A stretch of 45,296 bases of DNA, taken from Candidatus Blautia intestinavium (GTDB lineage: Bacteria > Bacillota > Clostridia > Lachnospirales > Lachnospiraceae). The notes beneath the pieces are model-generated. The model ran no database searches and was not told the DNA's origin. It was given only the letters and a program-made list of their open reading frames with translations. Below, in pieces: positions 32,178 to 43,537 of this stretch; position 1 is the first letter of the stretch, and the number at the start of each line of letters is the position of its first letter. The DNA is taken from positions 1 through 45,296 of the forward strand of contig DXGV01000053.1 of NCBI GenBank assembly GCA_019113745.1. The letters run 5' to 3'. The translations under genes and the position numbers were made by a program.

Positions 32178-33698
32178 ATGTTTGCAAGCGTATTGTCTGC
32201 TGTGATCCTGGGGATGGACGTTCATCTGATCCAGGTGGAAGCGGACGTCAGCAGCGGCCTGCCGTCTTTTACCATGGTGGGCTTTCCCTCCGCCCAGGTA
32301 AAAGAGGCGCAGGACCGGGTGAGGACGGCGTTCCGGAATAATGAGATCACCCTGCCGCCCAAAAGAATCACGGTAAATTTTGCCCCGGCGGATATTAAAA
32401 AAGAGGGAGCGGGTTTTGATCTTCCGGTAGCGGCGGCGGTCCTGGCGGCGGCGGGATTTTTAAGCCCTGGATTTTTAAAAGGAGCCATGCTGGCCGGGGA
32501 ATTAAGCCTTAACGGGGAAGTCCATGCGATATCCGGGATCCTGCCTATGGTACTGAAGGCGAGAGAAGAAAAGTGCAGGTTTTGTCTGGTTCCTGTGGAA
32601 AACCTTGAAGAAGCCTGTCTGGTGCCGGATATGAAGATCATCGGAGTGAAAAATCTAAAAGAGATGATCCAATATCTGAAAGCTCCTGAGAGCTATGCTC
32701 CTCGGGAAGGACAGACGTCTGCCGCCGGAGAGGAAGAAGGGCCTGATTTCCGGGATATCAGAGGGCAGGAGAGTCTGAAACGGGCGGTAGAGATTGCCGT
32801 GAGCGGTTTCCATAATCTTCTGATGATCGGTCCTCCGGGAGCCGGCAAGACAATGACGGCAAGAAGGATTCCGGGGATCATGCCAAAGCTGAGTTATGAG
32901 GAAAGCCTGGAATTGACGAAGATATACAGTATCGCGGGTCTTCTGTCGCCGTCGGATCCTCTTATCCGCCACAGACCCTTCCGCAGCCCCCATCACACCA
33001 GCACGGCTGTAGCCCTGGCCGGAGGAGGCAGAAATCCAAGACCGGGAGAGATCACTCTGGCCCACCGGGGCGTTCTGTTTCTGGACGAGATGCCGGAATT
33101 TTCCAGACGGAGCCTGGAAATTTTAAGGCAGCCGTTGGAGGATAAGGTGATACGGATCTCCAGGATCAACGGAACTTATGAATTTCCGGCGGATTTTATC
33201 CTGTGCGCCGCGATGAACCCCTGTCCCTGCGGTTACTATCCGGATATGAACAGATGCCGGTGTACGGCGGGGCAGGTTTCTTCGTATCTGAACAAGATAA
33301 GTCAGCCCCTTCTGGACAGGCTGGATCTCTGCGCGGAAGCGGAGCCGACGGATTTTTCTCAGATGAGCGCGGGACCATTGGGAGAGACTTCTCAGAAAAT
33401 ACGAAAACGAGTGGAGCAGGTGCAGATGATACAGAGAAAGAGATATCAGAAGGAAAAGATTCAGTTTAACGGAGAGTTGACGGGAAGTCAGTTGGAAAAA
33501 TACTGCGTCATGGAAAAGGATGCCAGAAATTTTCTGGAGAAGGCATTTACACATCTGGCCTTCAGCGCCAGAGCATATCACCGGATCCTGCGGGTGGCCA
33601 GGACGATCGCCGATATGGAGTTTTCCGAGACGATAAAGAAGGATCATATCGGAGAAGCCTTATCCTATCGCTCTTTTGAGAAAAAATATTGGAGCTGA
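32178..33698 (+). CDS. comM: ComM/YifB-family Mg-chelatase-like AAA+ ATPase
   Basis: 506 residues. The N-terminal ChlI-like domain (about 15-140: GLPSFTMVGFPSAQVKEA) is followed by an AAA+ core with Walker A GPPGAGKT (about 217), Walker B VLFLDEMPEF, a zinc-like Cys cluster (NPCPCGYYPD-CRC), sensor region LLDRLDL and a C-terminal helical domain. In transformable bacteria ComM is a hexameric helicase that extends branch migration of incoming DNA. The start at 32178 follows AAAGGAG; a TTG at 32160 is less likely. dprA lies 42 nt downstream, which fits a DNA-uptake role. Confidence 0.9.
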   Translation: MFASVLSAVILGMDVHLIQVEADVSSGLPSFTMVGFPSAQVKEAQDRVRTAFRNNEITLPPKRITVNFAPADIKKEGAGFDLPVAAAVLAAAGFLSPGFLKGAMLAGELSLNGEVHAISGILPMVLKAREEKCRFCLVPVENLEEACLVPDMKIIGVKNLKEMIQYLKAPESYAPREGQTSAAGEEEGPDFRDIRGQESLKRAVEIAVSGFHNLLMIGPPGAGKTMTARRIPGIMPKLSYEESLELTKIYSIAGLLSPSDPLIRHRPFRSPHHTSTAVALAGGGRNPRPGEITLAHRGVLFLDEMPEFSRRSLEILRQPLEDKVIRISRINGTYEFPADFILCAAMNPCPCGYYPDMNRCRCTAGQVSSYLNKISQPLLDRLDLCAEAEPTDFSQMSAGPLGETSQKIRKRVEQVQMIQRKRYQKEKIQFNGELTGSQLEKYCVMEKDARNFLEKAFTHLAFSARAYHRILRVARTIADMEFSETIKKDHIGEALSYRSFEKKYWS

Positions 33699-33740
33699 CA
33701 AAAGACAGTCATAAAAAAACAGAAAGAAGGGTACTTTTAT

Positions 33741-34631
33741 ATGGAAAGAAAACAGGAGGACGGGATCCGGTGCGTGGAAAAAAGTTCCCCGGAATATCCC
33801 GAGAAGTTAAAAAACTATAAGGATATGCCGGAAAGACTGTATGTGAAGGGAAGGCTTCCGGAAAACGACAGACCCTCGGCGGCTATTGTGGGAGCAAGGA
33901 TGTGCAGTCCGTATGGGAGAATACAGGCTTTTCACTACGCGAAAGCTCTCAGCGGGGCGGGAGTGCAGATCATCAGCGGACTTGCCTGGGGAATCGATTC
34001 TGAGGGCCATAAAGGGGCGCTGGAGGGAGGAACTCCTACTTTTGCCGTTTTGGGAAACGGGACAGACGTCTGCTATCCCCGGAGAAATCAGGAACTATAT
34101 CAGAGGATACTGCGGAAACAGGGAGGGATTTTCAGTGAATACCCTCCGGGCACTCAGCCGCGGAAATACTTTTTTCCGGCCAGGAACAGAATCATCAGCG
34201 CCCTGTCCGATCTGGTGCTGGTGGTGGAGGCGAAAGAAAAGAGCGGTTCCCTGATCACAGCTCAGTGGGCGCTGGAGCAGGGAAAGGCTGTTTTTGCCCT
34301 GCCAGGCCCGGTAAACGAGGCGTTAAGCCAGGGCTGCCACAGACTGATCTATGACGGCGCAGGGATCGCTTTATCGCCGGAAATCCTTCTTCAGGAGTTG
34401 GGTTTGAATTGTAAAAAGAAAATAAAATCCCCGCAAAAAAATGAGTTAGGACTTGCAAGTGATTTGAATTTGGTGTATAGTTGTCTCGATTTACGACCAA
34501 AATCCAGAGATTATCTCAGCCAGGAAACAGGGCTTCCGCCGGAAAAAACGGCGGGAATTCTGATGGAGCTGGAGATTATGGATCTGGTCAGAGAAATAGG
34601 AAGGCATTACTATATAAGGTCCCGAACCTGA
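33741..34631 (+). CDS. dprA: DNA-processing protein DprA
   Basis: 296 residues. The central Rossmann-like DprA domain is clear: AIVGARMCSPYG, IISGLAWGIDSEGHKGAL, VLGNGTDVCYPRRN, SEYPPGTQPRKYFFPARNRI, LVVEAKEKSGSLITAQWALEQGK. The C-terminus (about 235-296) is a winged-helix-like extension (YLSQETGLPPEKTAGILMEL). DprA binds single-stranded DNA entering the cell and loads RecA. topA follows by 49 nt; comM-dprA-topA is a usual Firmicutes order. Whether the organism is transformable cannot be seen. Confidence 0.93.
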   Translation: MERKQEDGIRCVEKSSPEYPEKLKNYKDMPERLYVKGRLPENDRPSAAIVGARMCSPYGRIQAFHYAKALSGAGVQIISGLAWGIDSEGHKGALEGGTPTFAVLGNGTDVCYPRRNQELYQRILRKQGGIFSEYPPGTQPRKYFFPARNRIISALSDLVLVVEAKEKSGSLITAQWALEQGKAVFALPGPVNEALSQGCHRLIYDGAGIALSPEILLQELGLNCKKKIKSPQKNELGLASDLNLVYSCLDLRPKSRDYLSQETGLPPEKTAGILMELEIMDLVREIGRHYYIRSRT

Positions 34632-34680
34632 GAAAGATAATGCCGTCTGTCGGAGTATTTTATTAGGTAGGAGATGTAGC

Positions 34681-36753
34681 ATGGCGAAGTATCTGGTGAT
34701 CGTGGAATCACCTGCAAAAGTAAAAACCATTAAAAAATTTCTGGGCAGCAATTATGAGGTGCAGGCTTCCAACGGACATGTAAGGGATTTTCCCAAAAGC
34801 CAGTTTGGAATTGACGTAGAACATGATTTTGAACCGAAATATATAACCATCCGGGGAAAAGGAGAGCTTCTTGCAGGGCTTAGAAAAGCGGCGAAAAAAG
34901 CCGACAAGATCTTTCTTGCAACGGACCCCGACCGGGAAGGGGAGGCGATTTCCTGGCATCTTATGCAGGCGCTGAAGGAAGATCCTTCCAAGATGAAAAG
35001 GATTACGTTTAACGAGATCACCAAGACGGCAGTAAAGAACTCTATCAAGCATCCGAGAGAACTGGACATGAATCTGGTAGACGCCCAGCAGGCCCGGAGA
35101 ATGCTGGACCGTATGGTGGGATACAGCATCAGTCCTCTTTTGTGGGCAAAGGTAAAGAGGGGGTTAAGCGCCGGCCGCGTGCAGTCTGCCGCTCTTCGCA
35201 TCATCTGTGACAGAGAGGATGAGATCAATTCCTTTATTCCGGAAGAATACTGGAGCCTTGACGGAGAATTTAAAGTAAAGGGTGAAAAGAAAGCTCTTCA
35301 GGCGAAATTCTACGGAACAGATAAAAAGATGCCGATCCATAATAAAAAGGAAATGGATGAAATCCTGGAAAAGCTGAATGAGGCAGAATATGAGATCGCG
35401 GAAGTGAAAAAAGGAGAGAGGACAAAAAACGCTCCTCTTCCGTTTACTACCAGTACTCTTCAGCAGGAGGCGGCCAAGACGCTGAATTTCTCCACACAGA
35501 AGACCATGCGTCTGGCACAGCAGCTCTATGAAGGAATCGACATCAAGGGAAACGGGACTGTCGGCGTGATCACATACCTTCGTACAGATTCCACCAGGAT
35601 TTCAGAAGAAGCGGACGCGGCGGCAAGAGAATATATCGGCGAGCATTACGGAGACGCATATGTTTCCACCGTGGAAAAGCAGGCGAAAAAGGATCATAAG
35701 ATCCAGGACGCTCATGAGGCGATCCGCCCCACGGATATTGCAAGGACTCCGGCCGCCCTTAAGGAATCCCTTTCCAGAGACCAGTTCCGCCTGTATCAGT
35801 TGATATGGAAGAGATTCGCCGCCAGCAGAATGGCGGCCGCACGCTATGAGACTACCTCGGTAAAAATTAAGGCAGGAGACTTTATGTTTACAGTCGCGGC
35901 TTCCAAAGTGGTCTTTGACGGATTTATGTCCGTTTATGTACAGGAGGAGGACAGTAAAAAGAGCAACGTGCTCAGCCAGAGCCTGGAAAAGGGAATGAAG
36001 CTGGAGCTTTTGGAACTGAAGCCGGAACAGCACTTTACACAGCCGCCGGCCCATTATACGGAGGCTTCTCTTGTAAAAACGCTGGAAGAGCAGGGAATCG
36101 GACGTCCGAGTACTTACGCGCCTACGATCACCACGATCATTAGCCGCCGTTACGTTTCAAAAGAGCAGAAGAACCTCTATGTCACAGAGCTGGGAGAGGT
36201 TGTGAATAATATCATGAAGCAGGCGTTCCCAAGCATTGTGGACGTACATTTTACCGCGATGATGGAAGGGCTTCTGGACTGTGTGGAGGCCGGTACCGTA
36301 CAGTGGAAGACAGTGATCCGTAATTTCTATCCGGATCTTAAGAAAGATGTGGACGCGGCGGAAAAAGAGCTGGAAAAAGTAGATATCCAGGACGAGGTCA
36401 CAGATGAGATCTGCGACGTCTGCGGGAGGAATATGGTAATCAAATACGGACCCCACGGAAGGTTTCTTGCCTGTCCGGGATTTCCGGAATGCCGGAACAC
36501 AAAGCCCTATTATGAGAAGATCGGCGTGGCCTGCCCAAAATGCGGAAAGGATATTGTGCTGAAAAAGACCCAGAAGGGCCGGAAATACTACGGCTGTATC
36601 GATAATCCGGAATGTGATTTTATGTCCTGGCAGAAGCCTTCTGACAAAAAATGCCCGGTCTGCGGAAGCTATATGGTAGAAAAGGGAAACAAACTGGTAT
36701 GCAGCGAAAAAACCTGCGGTTATGTGGAACAGAAGGATAAAGAGTCCGCCTGA
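34681..36753 (+). CDS. topA: DNA topoisomerase I
   Basis: 690 residues, type IA. It relaxes negative supercoils through a 5'-phosphotyrosine link. The N-terminal Toprim domain has IVESPAKVKTI and DPDREGEAISWH; the catalytic Tyr299 is in GVITYLRTDSTR; RPSTYAPTI and SALRI support the core. The tail (about 577-685) holds three zinc ribbons: CDVCGRN-CPGFPEC, CPKCGKD-CIDNPEC and CPVCGSY-CSEKTC. The ribosome site is AGGAG. It closes the comM-dprA-topA run; codY follows after about 180 nt with its own promoter. Confidence 0.96.
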   Translation: MAKYLVIVESPAKVKTIKKFLGSNYEVQASNGHVRDFPKSQFGIDVEHDFEPKYITIRGKGELLAGLRKAAKKADKIFLATDPDREGEAISWHLMQALKEDPSKMKRITFNEITKTAVKNSIKHPRELDMNLVDAQQARRMLDRMVGYSISPLLWAKVKRGLSAGRVQSAALRIICDREDEINSFIPEEYWSLDGEFKVKGEKKALQAKFYGTDKKMPIHNKKEMDEILEKLNEAEYEIAEVKKGERTKNAPLPFTTSTLQQEAAKTLNFSTQKTMRLAQQLYEGIDIKGNGTVGVITYLRTDSTRISEEADAAAREYIGEHYGDAYVSTVEKQAKKDHKIQDAHEAIRPTDIARTPAALKESLSRDQFRLYQLIWKRFAASRMAAARYETTSVKIKAGDFMFTVAASKVVFDGFMSVYVQEEDSKKSNVLSQSLEKGMKLELLELKPEQHFTQPPAHYTEASLVKTLEEQGIGRPSTYAPTITTIISRRYVSKEQKNLYVTELGEVVNNIMKQAFPSIVDVHFTAMMEGLLDCVEAGTVQWKTVIRNFYPDLKKDVDAAEKELEKVDIQDEVTDEICDVCGRNMVIKYGPHGRFLACPGFPECRNTKPYYEKIGVACPKCGKDIVLKKTQKGRKYYGCIDNPECDFMSWQKPSDKKCPVCGSYMVEKGNKLVCSEKTCGYVEQKDKESA

Positions 36754-36807
36754 AACTGCCTCCCTGACGAAAAAAGATTTATCATAATAATATTCGGAAA
36801 ACAGAAA

Positions 36808-36822
36808 TATTTTCAGAATAGG
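36808..36822. promoter_or_regulatory. CodY-box-like site in codY upstream region
   Basis: TATTTTCAGAATAGG matches 11 of 15 of the CodY consensus (AATTTTCWGAAAATT). A second, weaker match (10/15) is at 36855-36869 over the codY -35 region. Confidence 0.45.
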
Positions 36823-36852
36823 TGATTAAAATCTAAAAATTGTAAAAAAGTC

Positions 36853-36881
36853 TTGTATTTCTGAAAAAAAACGTGTACTAT
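36853..36881 (+). promoter_or_regulatory. codY promoter
   Basis: TTGTAT (36853-36858), 17-bp spacer, TACTAT (36876-36881), about 55 nt before the start codon. Confidence 0.65.
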
Positions 36882-36936
36882 AAAAACAGCAGGATGTTTG
36901 CGGAGAAAACAAGATAAGAGAGAAAAGGAGGCCAAA

Positions 36937-37722
36937 ATGAGCGTTCAGTTGTTAGACAAAACAAGAAAAATTAATAAACTTTTGCACAACAGCAGCTCCA
37001 GTAAAGTTGTATTTAATGATATCTGTCAGGTGTTAATGGAAACACTGAGTTCAAACATACTGGTGCTGAGTAAAAAGGGTAAGGTTTTAGGAGTAAGTTT
37101 GTGCCCGGGTGTCGTGGAAATAACTGAACTGATTGAGGATAAGGTTGGCGGACATGTAGATGCATTGTTGAATGAGCGGTTTTTGGGAGTCTTATCAACG
37201 AAAGAAAACGTGAATCTTCAGACTCTTGGGTTTGAGCACGTTGACAGCAGATGCCAGGGAATCATCAATCCCATTGATATCGCAGGGGAACGGCTTGGAA
37301 CAGTATTTATGTATCGGGACGATAAGCCTTATGATATTGAGGATATTATTGTCAGCGAGTACGGCACTACAGTAGTAGGACTGGAAATGATGCGTGCCGT
37401 TCATGAGGAAAATGCGGAAGAAGACAGAAAACAGCAGGTTGTAAAGTCAGCGTTTAATACACTATCATTCTCTGAACTTGAAGCAATCATCCATATCTTT
37501 GACGAGCTGGACGGAGAAGAGGGAATTCTTGTAGCCAGCAAGATCGCTGACAGGGTGGGAATCACCAGATCTGTTATTGTCAATGCGCTTCGTAAATTTG
37601 AGAGCGCCGGGGTTATAGAATCCCGTTCTTCCGGTATGAAAGGAACCTATATCAAAGTATTGAACGAAGTGATCTTTGACGAGCTGGAGGAGATCAAGGC
37701 TCAAAGGAACAAAAAAGCTTAA
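36937..37722 (+). CDS. codY: GTP- and BCAA-sensing repressor CodY
   Basis: 261 residues, normal length. The N-terminal GAF domain (about 1-155) binds branched-chain amino acids, and the C-terminal winged helix contains ASKIADRVGITRSVIVNALR (about 203-222), followed by ESAGVIESRSSGMKGTYIKVLN, the nearly invariant CodY signature. It represses biosynthetic and transport genes in rich conditions. The start at 36937 follows AAGGAGG; the frame upstream (36898) lacks a ribosome site. CodY-box-like sites before its own gene suggest autoregulation. Confidence 0.96.
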   Translation: MSVQLLDKTRKINKLLHNSSSSKVVFNDICQVLMETLSSNILVLSKKGKVLGVSLCPGVVEITELIEDKVGGHVDALLNERFLGVLSTKENVNLQTLGFEHVDSRCQGIINPIDIAGERLGTVFMYRDDKPYDIEDIIVSEYGTTVVGLEMMRAVHEENAEEDRKQQVVKSAFNTLSFSELEAIIHIFDELDGEEGILVASKIADRVGITRSVIVNALRKFESAGVIESRSSGMKGTYIKVLNEVIFDELEEIKAQRNKKA

Positions 37723-37731
37723 AAGTGTGTG

Positions 37732-37764
37732 ACGCGCCCTTCTCATTTGAGAGGGGCGTTTTTT
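37732..37764 (+). terminator. codY terminator
   Basis: ACGCGCCCTTCTC (37732-37744) pairs with GAGAGGGGCGT (37749-37759), followed by a run of six T. Confidence 0.9.
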
Positions 37765-37803
37765 GTGTGGGAATATGACAGCGGAATATAAGGAAAGATA
37801 GGA

Positions 37804-37969
37804 GTGAAGTCATACGGAGCCGACATGTTGATTTTGACGATTTTGCTCCGCCGCTTATATATACCGCAGGATCATAAACTCACTGCCGTTCAGACAAATG
37901 ATCCTGCGGTACGCTATGCTCGCAAAATAATCAAAATCTGCCAAATACCGGTTCCGTTATGACTTTCAC
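37804..37969. repeat. 166-nt imperfect palindrome (MITE-like)
   Basis: Three stem blocks share one centre (about 37886): 37804-37822 with 37949-37969, 37830-37846 with 37922-37938 (two mismatches) and 37862-37874 with 37899-37911 (perfect). The ends are flanked by TA on each side (37799-37800 and 37970-37971), as for a TA-target transposable element. No ORF inside. Could be a MITE or a structured RNA. Confidence 0.65.
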
Positions 37970-38050
37970 TAATGCTTTTAACTTCTGTACGCTCTGACAT
38001 ATTTCGCGGGAAAACGCTGCTCTCAAAGTGCGTAAGGCCGTAAAACGTAA

Positions 38051-38260
38051 ATAGAGGAAGTGATGAAGGCAGATAAGTAGATATGTAGATAAGGGGATAA
38101 GAGTGGGAACGGATGGCGAGGAGGGAGGGGGATGGATTAGCGGTGTTAAGATGATAAAATTTTGAGAAAATTATAAAAGTGAGAAAATAAGAGAAAATAG
38201 TAGTATATAAGAGAAAAACATATATTATGAGGGTATATATTGGGATGAAAAGAGTTGCAG
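38051..38260 (+). other. C-depleted, purine-rich tract before groESL
   Basis: I count only 6 C in 210 nt on the plus strand, with long runs of A and G. No coding frame. It contains a near-perfect CodY box (38158-38172) and ends at the groESL promoter. Confidence 0.6.
38158..38172. promoter_or_regulatory. Near-perfect CodY box upstream of groESL
   Basis: AATTTTGAGAAAATT matches the CodY consensus at 14 of 15 positions (only the central C is G) and is itself a palindrome. It lies about 85 bp before the groESL -35. The surrounding A/T richness weakens but does not remove the case. Confidence 0.55.
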
Positions 38261-38283
38261 AAAATCATCTAATTCAATAATAT
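38255..38283 (+). promoter_or_regulatory. groESL promoter
   Basis: TTGCAG (38255-38260), 17-bp spacer, TAATAT (38278-38283); the CIRCE operator begins 12 nt downstream. Confidence 0.7.
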
Positions 38284-38294
38284 AAGGACAGTGA

Positions 38295-38321
38295 TTAGCA
38301 CTCGACTTAAATGAGTGCTAG
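38295..38321. promoter_or_regulatory. CIRCE operator (HrcA site)
   Basis: TTAGCACTC, 9-nt spacer, GAGTGCTAG: one mismatch from the canonical CIRCE inverted repeat. HrcA repression and heat induction of groESL are expected. hrcA itself is not in the window. Confidence 0.97.
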
Positions 38322-38356
38322 TAAAAACTTTAGGCAACAAATAAAGGAGGAAATAG

Positions 38357-38644
<288 letters not shown>

Positions 38645-38714
38645 AGAATACGGAGAAACACCGTGTGCCCGGTATCATAGGGATCCGGAACATGGAAACG
38701 ATATCAAACAGTAG

Positions 38715-40358
<1,644 letters not shown>

Positions 40359-40370
40359 TTCAATAAAAAT

Positions 40371-40405
40371 AAGGAACCGGCGTCATAGACGCTGGTTCCT
40401 TTTTG
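40371..40405 (+). terminator. groESL terminator
   Basis: AAGGAACCGGCGTC (40371-40384) pairs with GACGCTGGTTCCTT (40388-40401), one mismatch, followed by TTT. Confidence 0.9.
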
Positions 40406-40445
40406 TGTTACAATGGGAAAAAAGTAATGGTAAGGAGAGTGGGAT

Positions 40446-40945
40446 ATGAGTGATTTATATTCTGAATGTCTTGTAAAAAAAGAGCCGACAGCAAAAGACG
40501 CGGCAGTAAAGTACGGACTGATCGTTCTGATTGTCCTGTGCGCGGCGGCGGGGCTGTTCCTGCTTCCTATTTTTCTGATCGGAGCAGTCGCTCTGGGCAT
40601 AGCGGCCTATTTTATTATTCCGGGAACCGATCTGGAATATGAATATCTGTTTGTGAACGGCGAACTTGATATTGACAAGATCATGGCAAAATCCAAAAGA
40701 AAGAAAGCCAAAACAGTGGATCTTACGGAAGCGGATCTGATCGCGCCTCTGGATTCCCACCGCCTGGATTACTATAATGGAAACAGCCAGATAAAGGTTT
40801 ATGATTATTCCTCCGGCAATTCCGGCCATAAGAGATTCGCCGCGATCATCCGGGAAGAAGGACAGGCATGCAAACTTATTTTTGAACCGGATGAAATTAT
40901 GGCAAATGCAATAAAAAAATCGGCTCCGGGCAAGGTTTTTTTGGA

Positions 40946-40949
<4 letters not shown>
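40446..40949 (+). CDS. DUF6106-like membrane protein
   Basis: 167 residues with two adjacent membrane helices (about 24-44 and 45-60), then a soluble cytosolic domain. The SECLVKKEPTA start, YEYLFVNGELDIDKIMAKSKRKKA and DYSSG segments fit what I know as DUF6106, found in Lachnospiraceae, function unknown. A PH-like fold of the soluble part is possible. The ribosome site is AAGGAG. The guaB promoter overlaps its stop codon. Confidence 0.7.
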
Positions 40950-42480
<1,531 letters not shown>

Positions 42481-42497
42481 GAAAGTTTTTATTGTGA

Positions 42498-42512
42498 AAT
42501 TTTCAGAGCATC
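42498..42512. promoter_or_regulatory. CodY-box-like site before the ZTP riboswitch
   Basis: AATTTTCAGAGCATC matches 12 of 15 positions of the CodY consensus and lies 25 bp upstream of the riboswitch -35 element. Confidence 0.45.
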
Positions 42513-42536
42513 AGGAGTGTCAGAAAGATTTCGCTC

Positions 42537-42565
42537 TTGAAAGTAAGATAAAAGTAGTATATTAT
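42537..42565 (+). promoter_or_regulatory. Promoter of the riboswitch/purine operon
   Basis: TTGAAA (42537-42542), 17-bp spacer, TATTAT (42560-42565). Confidence 0.7.
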
Positions 42566-42573
42566 GATAGTAA

Positions 42574-42674
42574 CGACTGCATGACTGGCGGAAGTAGGAG
42601 TAACCTACAGGGAGTGCAGTAAGTGTGAGCCGACCGCCTGGGCAGCCTGGAAACAGACTACCCAGGCATTTTTT
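42574..42674 (+). promoter_or_regulatory. ZTP (pfl) riboswitch with intrinsic terminator
   Basis: Conserved ZTP/ZMP aptamer elements occur in order: P1 strands ACTGCA (42576-42581) and TGCAGT (42615-42620), TGACTGGCG, a small hairpin (GTAGG/CCTAC), GGGAG, and the distal CCGCCTGGGCA block. The terminator stem is GCCTGGG (42636-42642) with CCCAGGC (42661-42667), then ATTTTTT. Its left arm is inside the conserved aptamer block, so ligand binding and termination exclude each other: ZMP/ZTP should turn the operon on. Confidence 0.93.
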
Positions 42675-42713
42675 GTACCTGTCTTTATATTTATAAGAAA
42701 AGGAGAATGAATT

Positions 42714-43427
42714 ATGGAAATGGTATCACTGGAGCAGGAGCTTAGAAACAACTCTTATCCTGGAAGGGGAATCGTCCTCGGCCGTTCCGCAAACGGAACC
42801 AAGGCCGTAGCCGCCTACTTTATCATGGGAAGAAGTGAAAACAGCAGGAACCGTATTTTCGTTACGGACGGCGAGGGAATCCGTACGGAAGCTTATGATC
42901 CGTCCAAGCTGACCGATCCCAGTCTGATTATTTACGCGCCGGTGCGTGTGCTGGGGAATAAGACCATCGTCACAAACGGAGATCAGACAGACACGATTTA
43001 TGAGGGAATGGACAGACAGCTCACCTTTGAGCAGGCGCTGAGAAGCCGTGAATTTGAGCCGGACGCGCCGAACTATACGCCCAGGATCTCCGGGATCATG
43101 CACATAGAAAAAGGCAGCTACAGCTACGCCATGTCTATTCTGAAAAGCGACAACGGAAGGCCGGACGCCTGCCTGCGATATACTTTTGCCTATAAAAATC
43201 CGATAGCCGGAGAGGGCCGTTTCATCCATACCTATAAGGGAGACGGAAACCCGCTTCCAAGCTTTGAGGGAGAGCCGAAGCTGGTAAGCATTCCCGACGA
43301 CATGAAAGAATTTACAGAGCTTCTCTGGAATAATCTTAATGAGGACAACAAGGTTTCCCTGTTTGTGCGTTATATTGATATCGCGACAGGAACATATGAA
43401 ACCGCCATTGTAAACAAAAACCAGTAG
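42714..43427 (+). CDS. purO: IMP cyclohydrolase, PurO-like
   Basis: 237 residues. It resembles the stand-alone IMP cyclohydrolase family first known from archaea (PurO), which closes FAICAR to IMP. The N-terminal NNSYPGRGIVLGRSANGTKAV and AAYFIMGRSENSRNRIF segments are its signature as I know it; later segments are YSYAMSIL and ETAIVNKNQ. It is behind a ZTP riboswitch and 110 nt before the AICAR transformylase gene, the preceding step. This supports the assignment: together the two replace bifunctional PurH. Confidence 0.83.
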   Translation: MEMVSLEQELRNNSYPGRGIVLGRSANGTKAVAAYFIMGRSENSRNRIFVTDGEGIRTEAYDPSKLTDPSLIIYAPVRVLGNKTIVTNGDQTDTIYEGMDRQLTFEQALRSREFEPDAPNYTPRISGIMHIEKGSYSYAMSILKSDNGRPDACLRYTFAYKNPIAGEGRFIHTYKGDGNPLPSFEGEPKLVSIPDDMKEFTELLWNNLNEDNKVSLFVRYIDIATGTYETAIVNKNQ

Positions 43428-43475
43428 TGTCAGTGTACAAAGGGCAACTGTATTGTCCTTTTGTACACTGGCGCT
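43426..43475 (+). repeat. TGTACAAGG hairpin family, copy D
   Basis: Arms about 43426-43444 and 43457-43475 pair, beginning in the purO stop codon, with loop containing CTGTATTG. It sits between purO and the transformylase gene, within the operon. Confidence 0.75.
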
Positions 43476-43537
43476 AACGCTGGACGCCAGAGACTGTATA
43501 ACATAAAAATATAAGAGAACATTTCGGGAGGTTAAAA

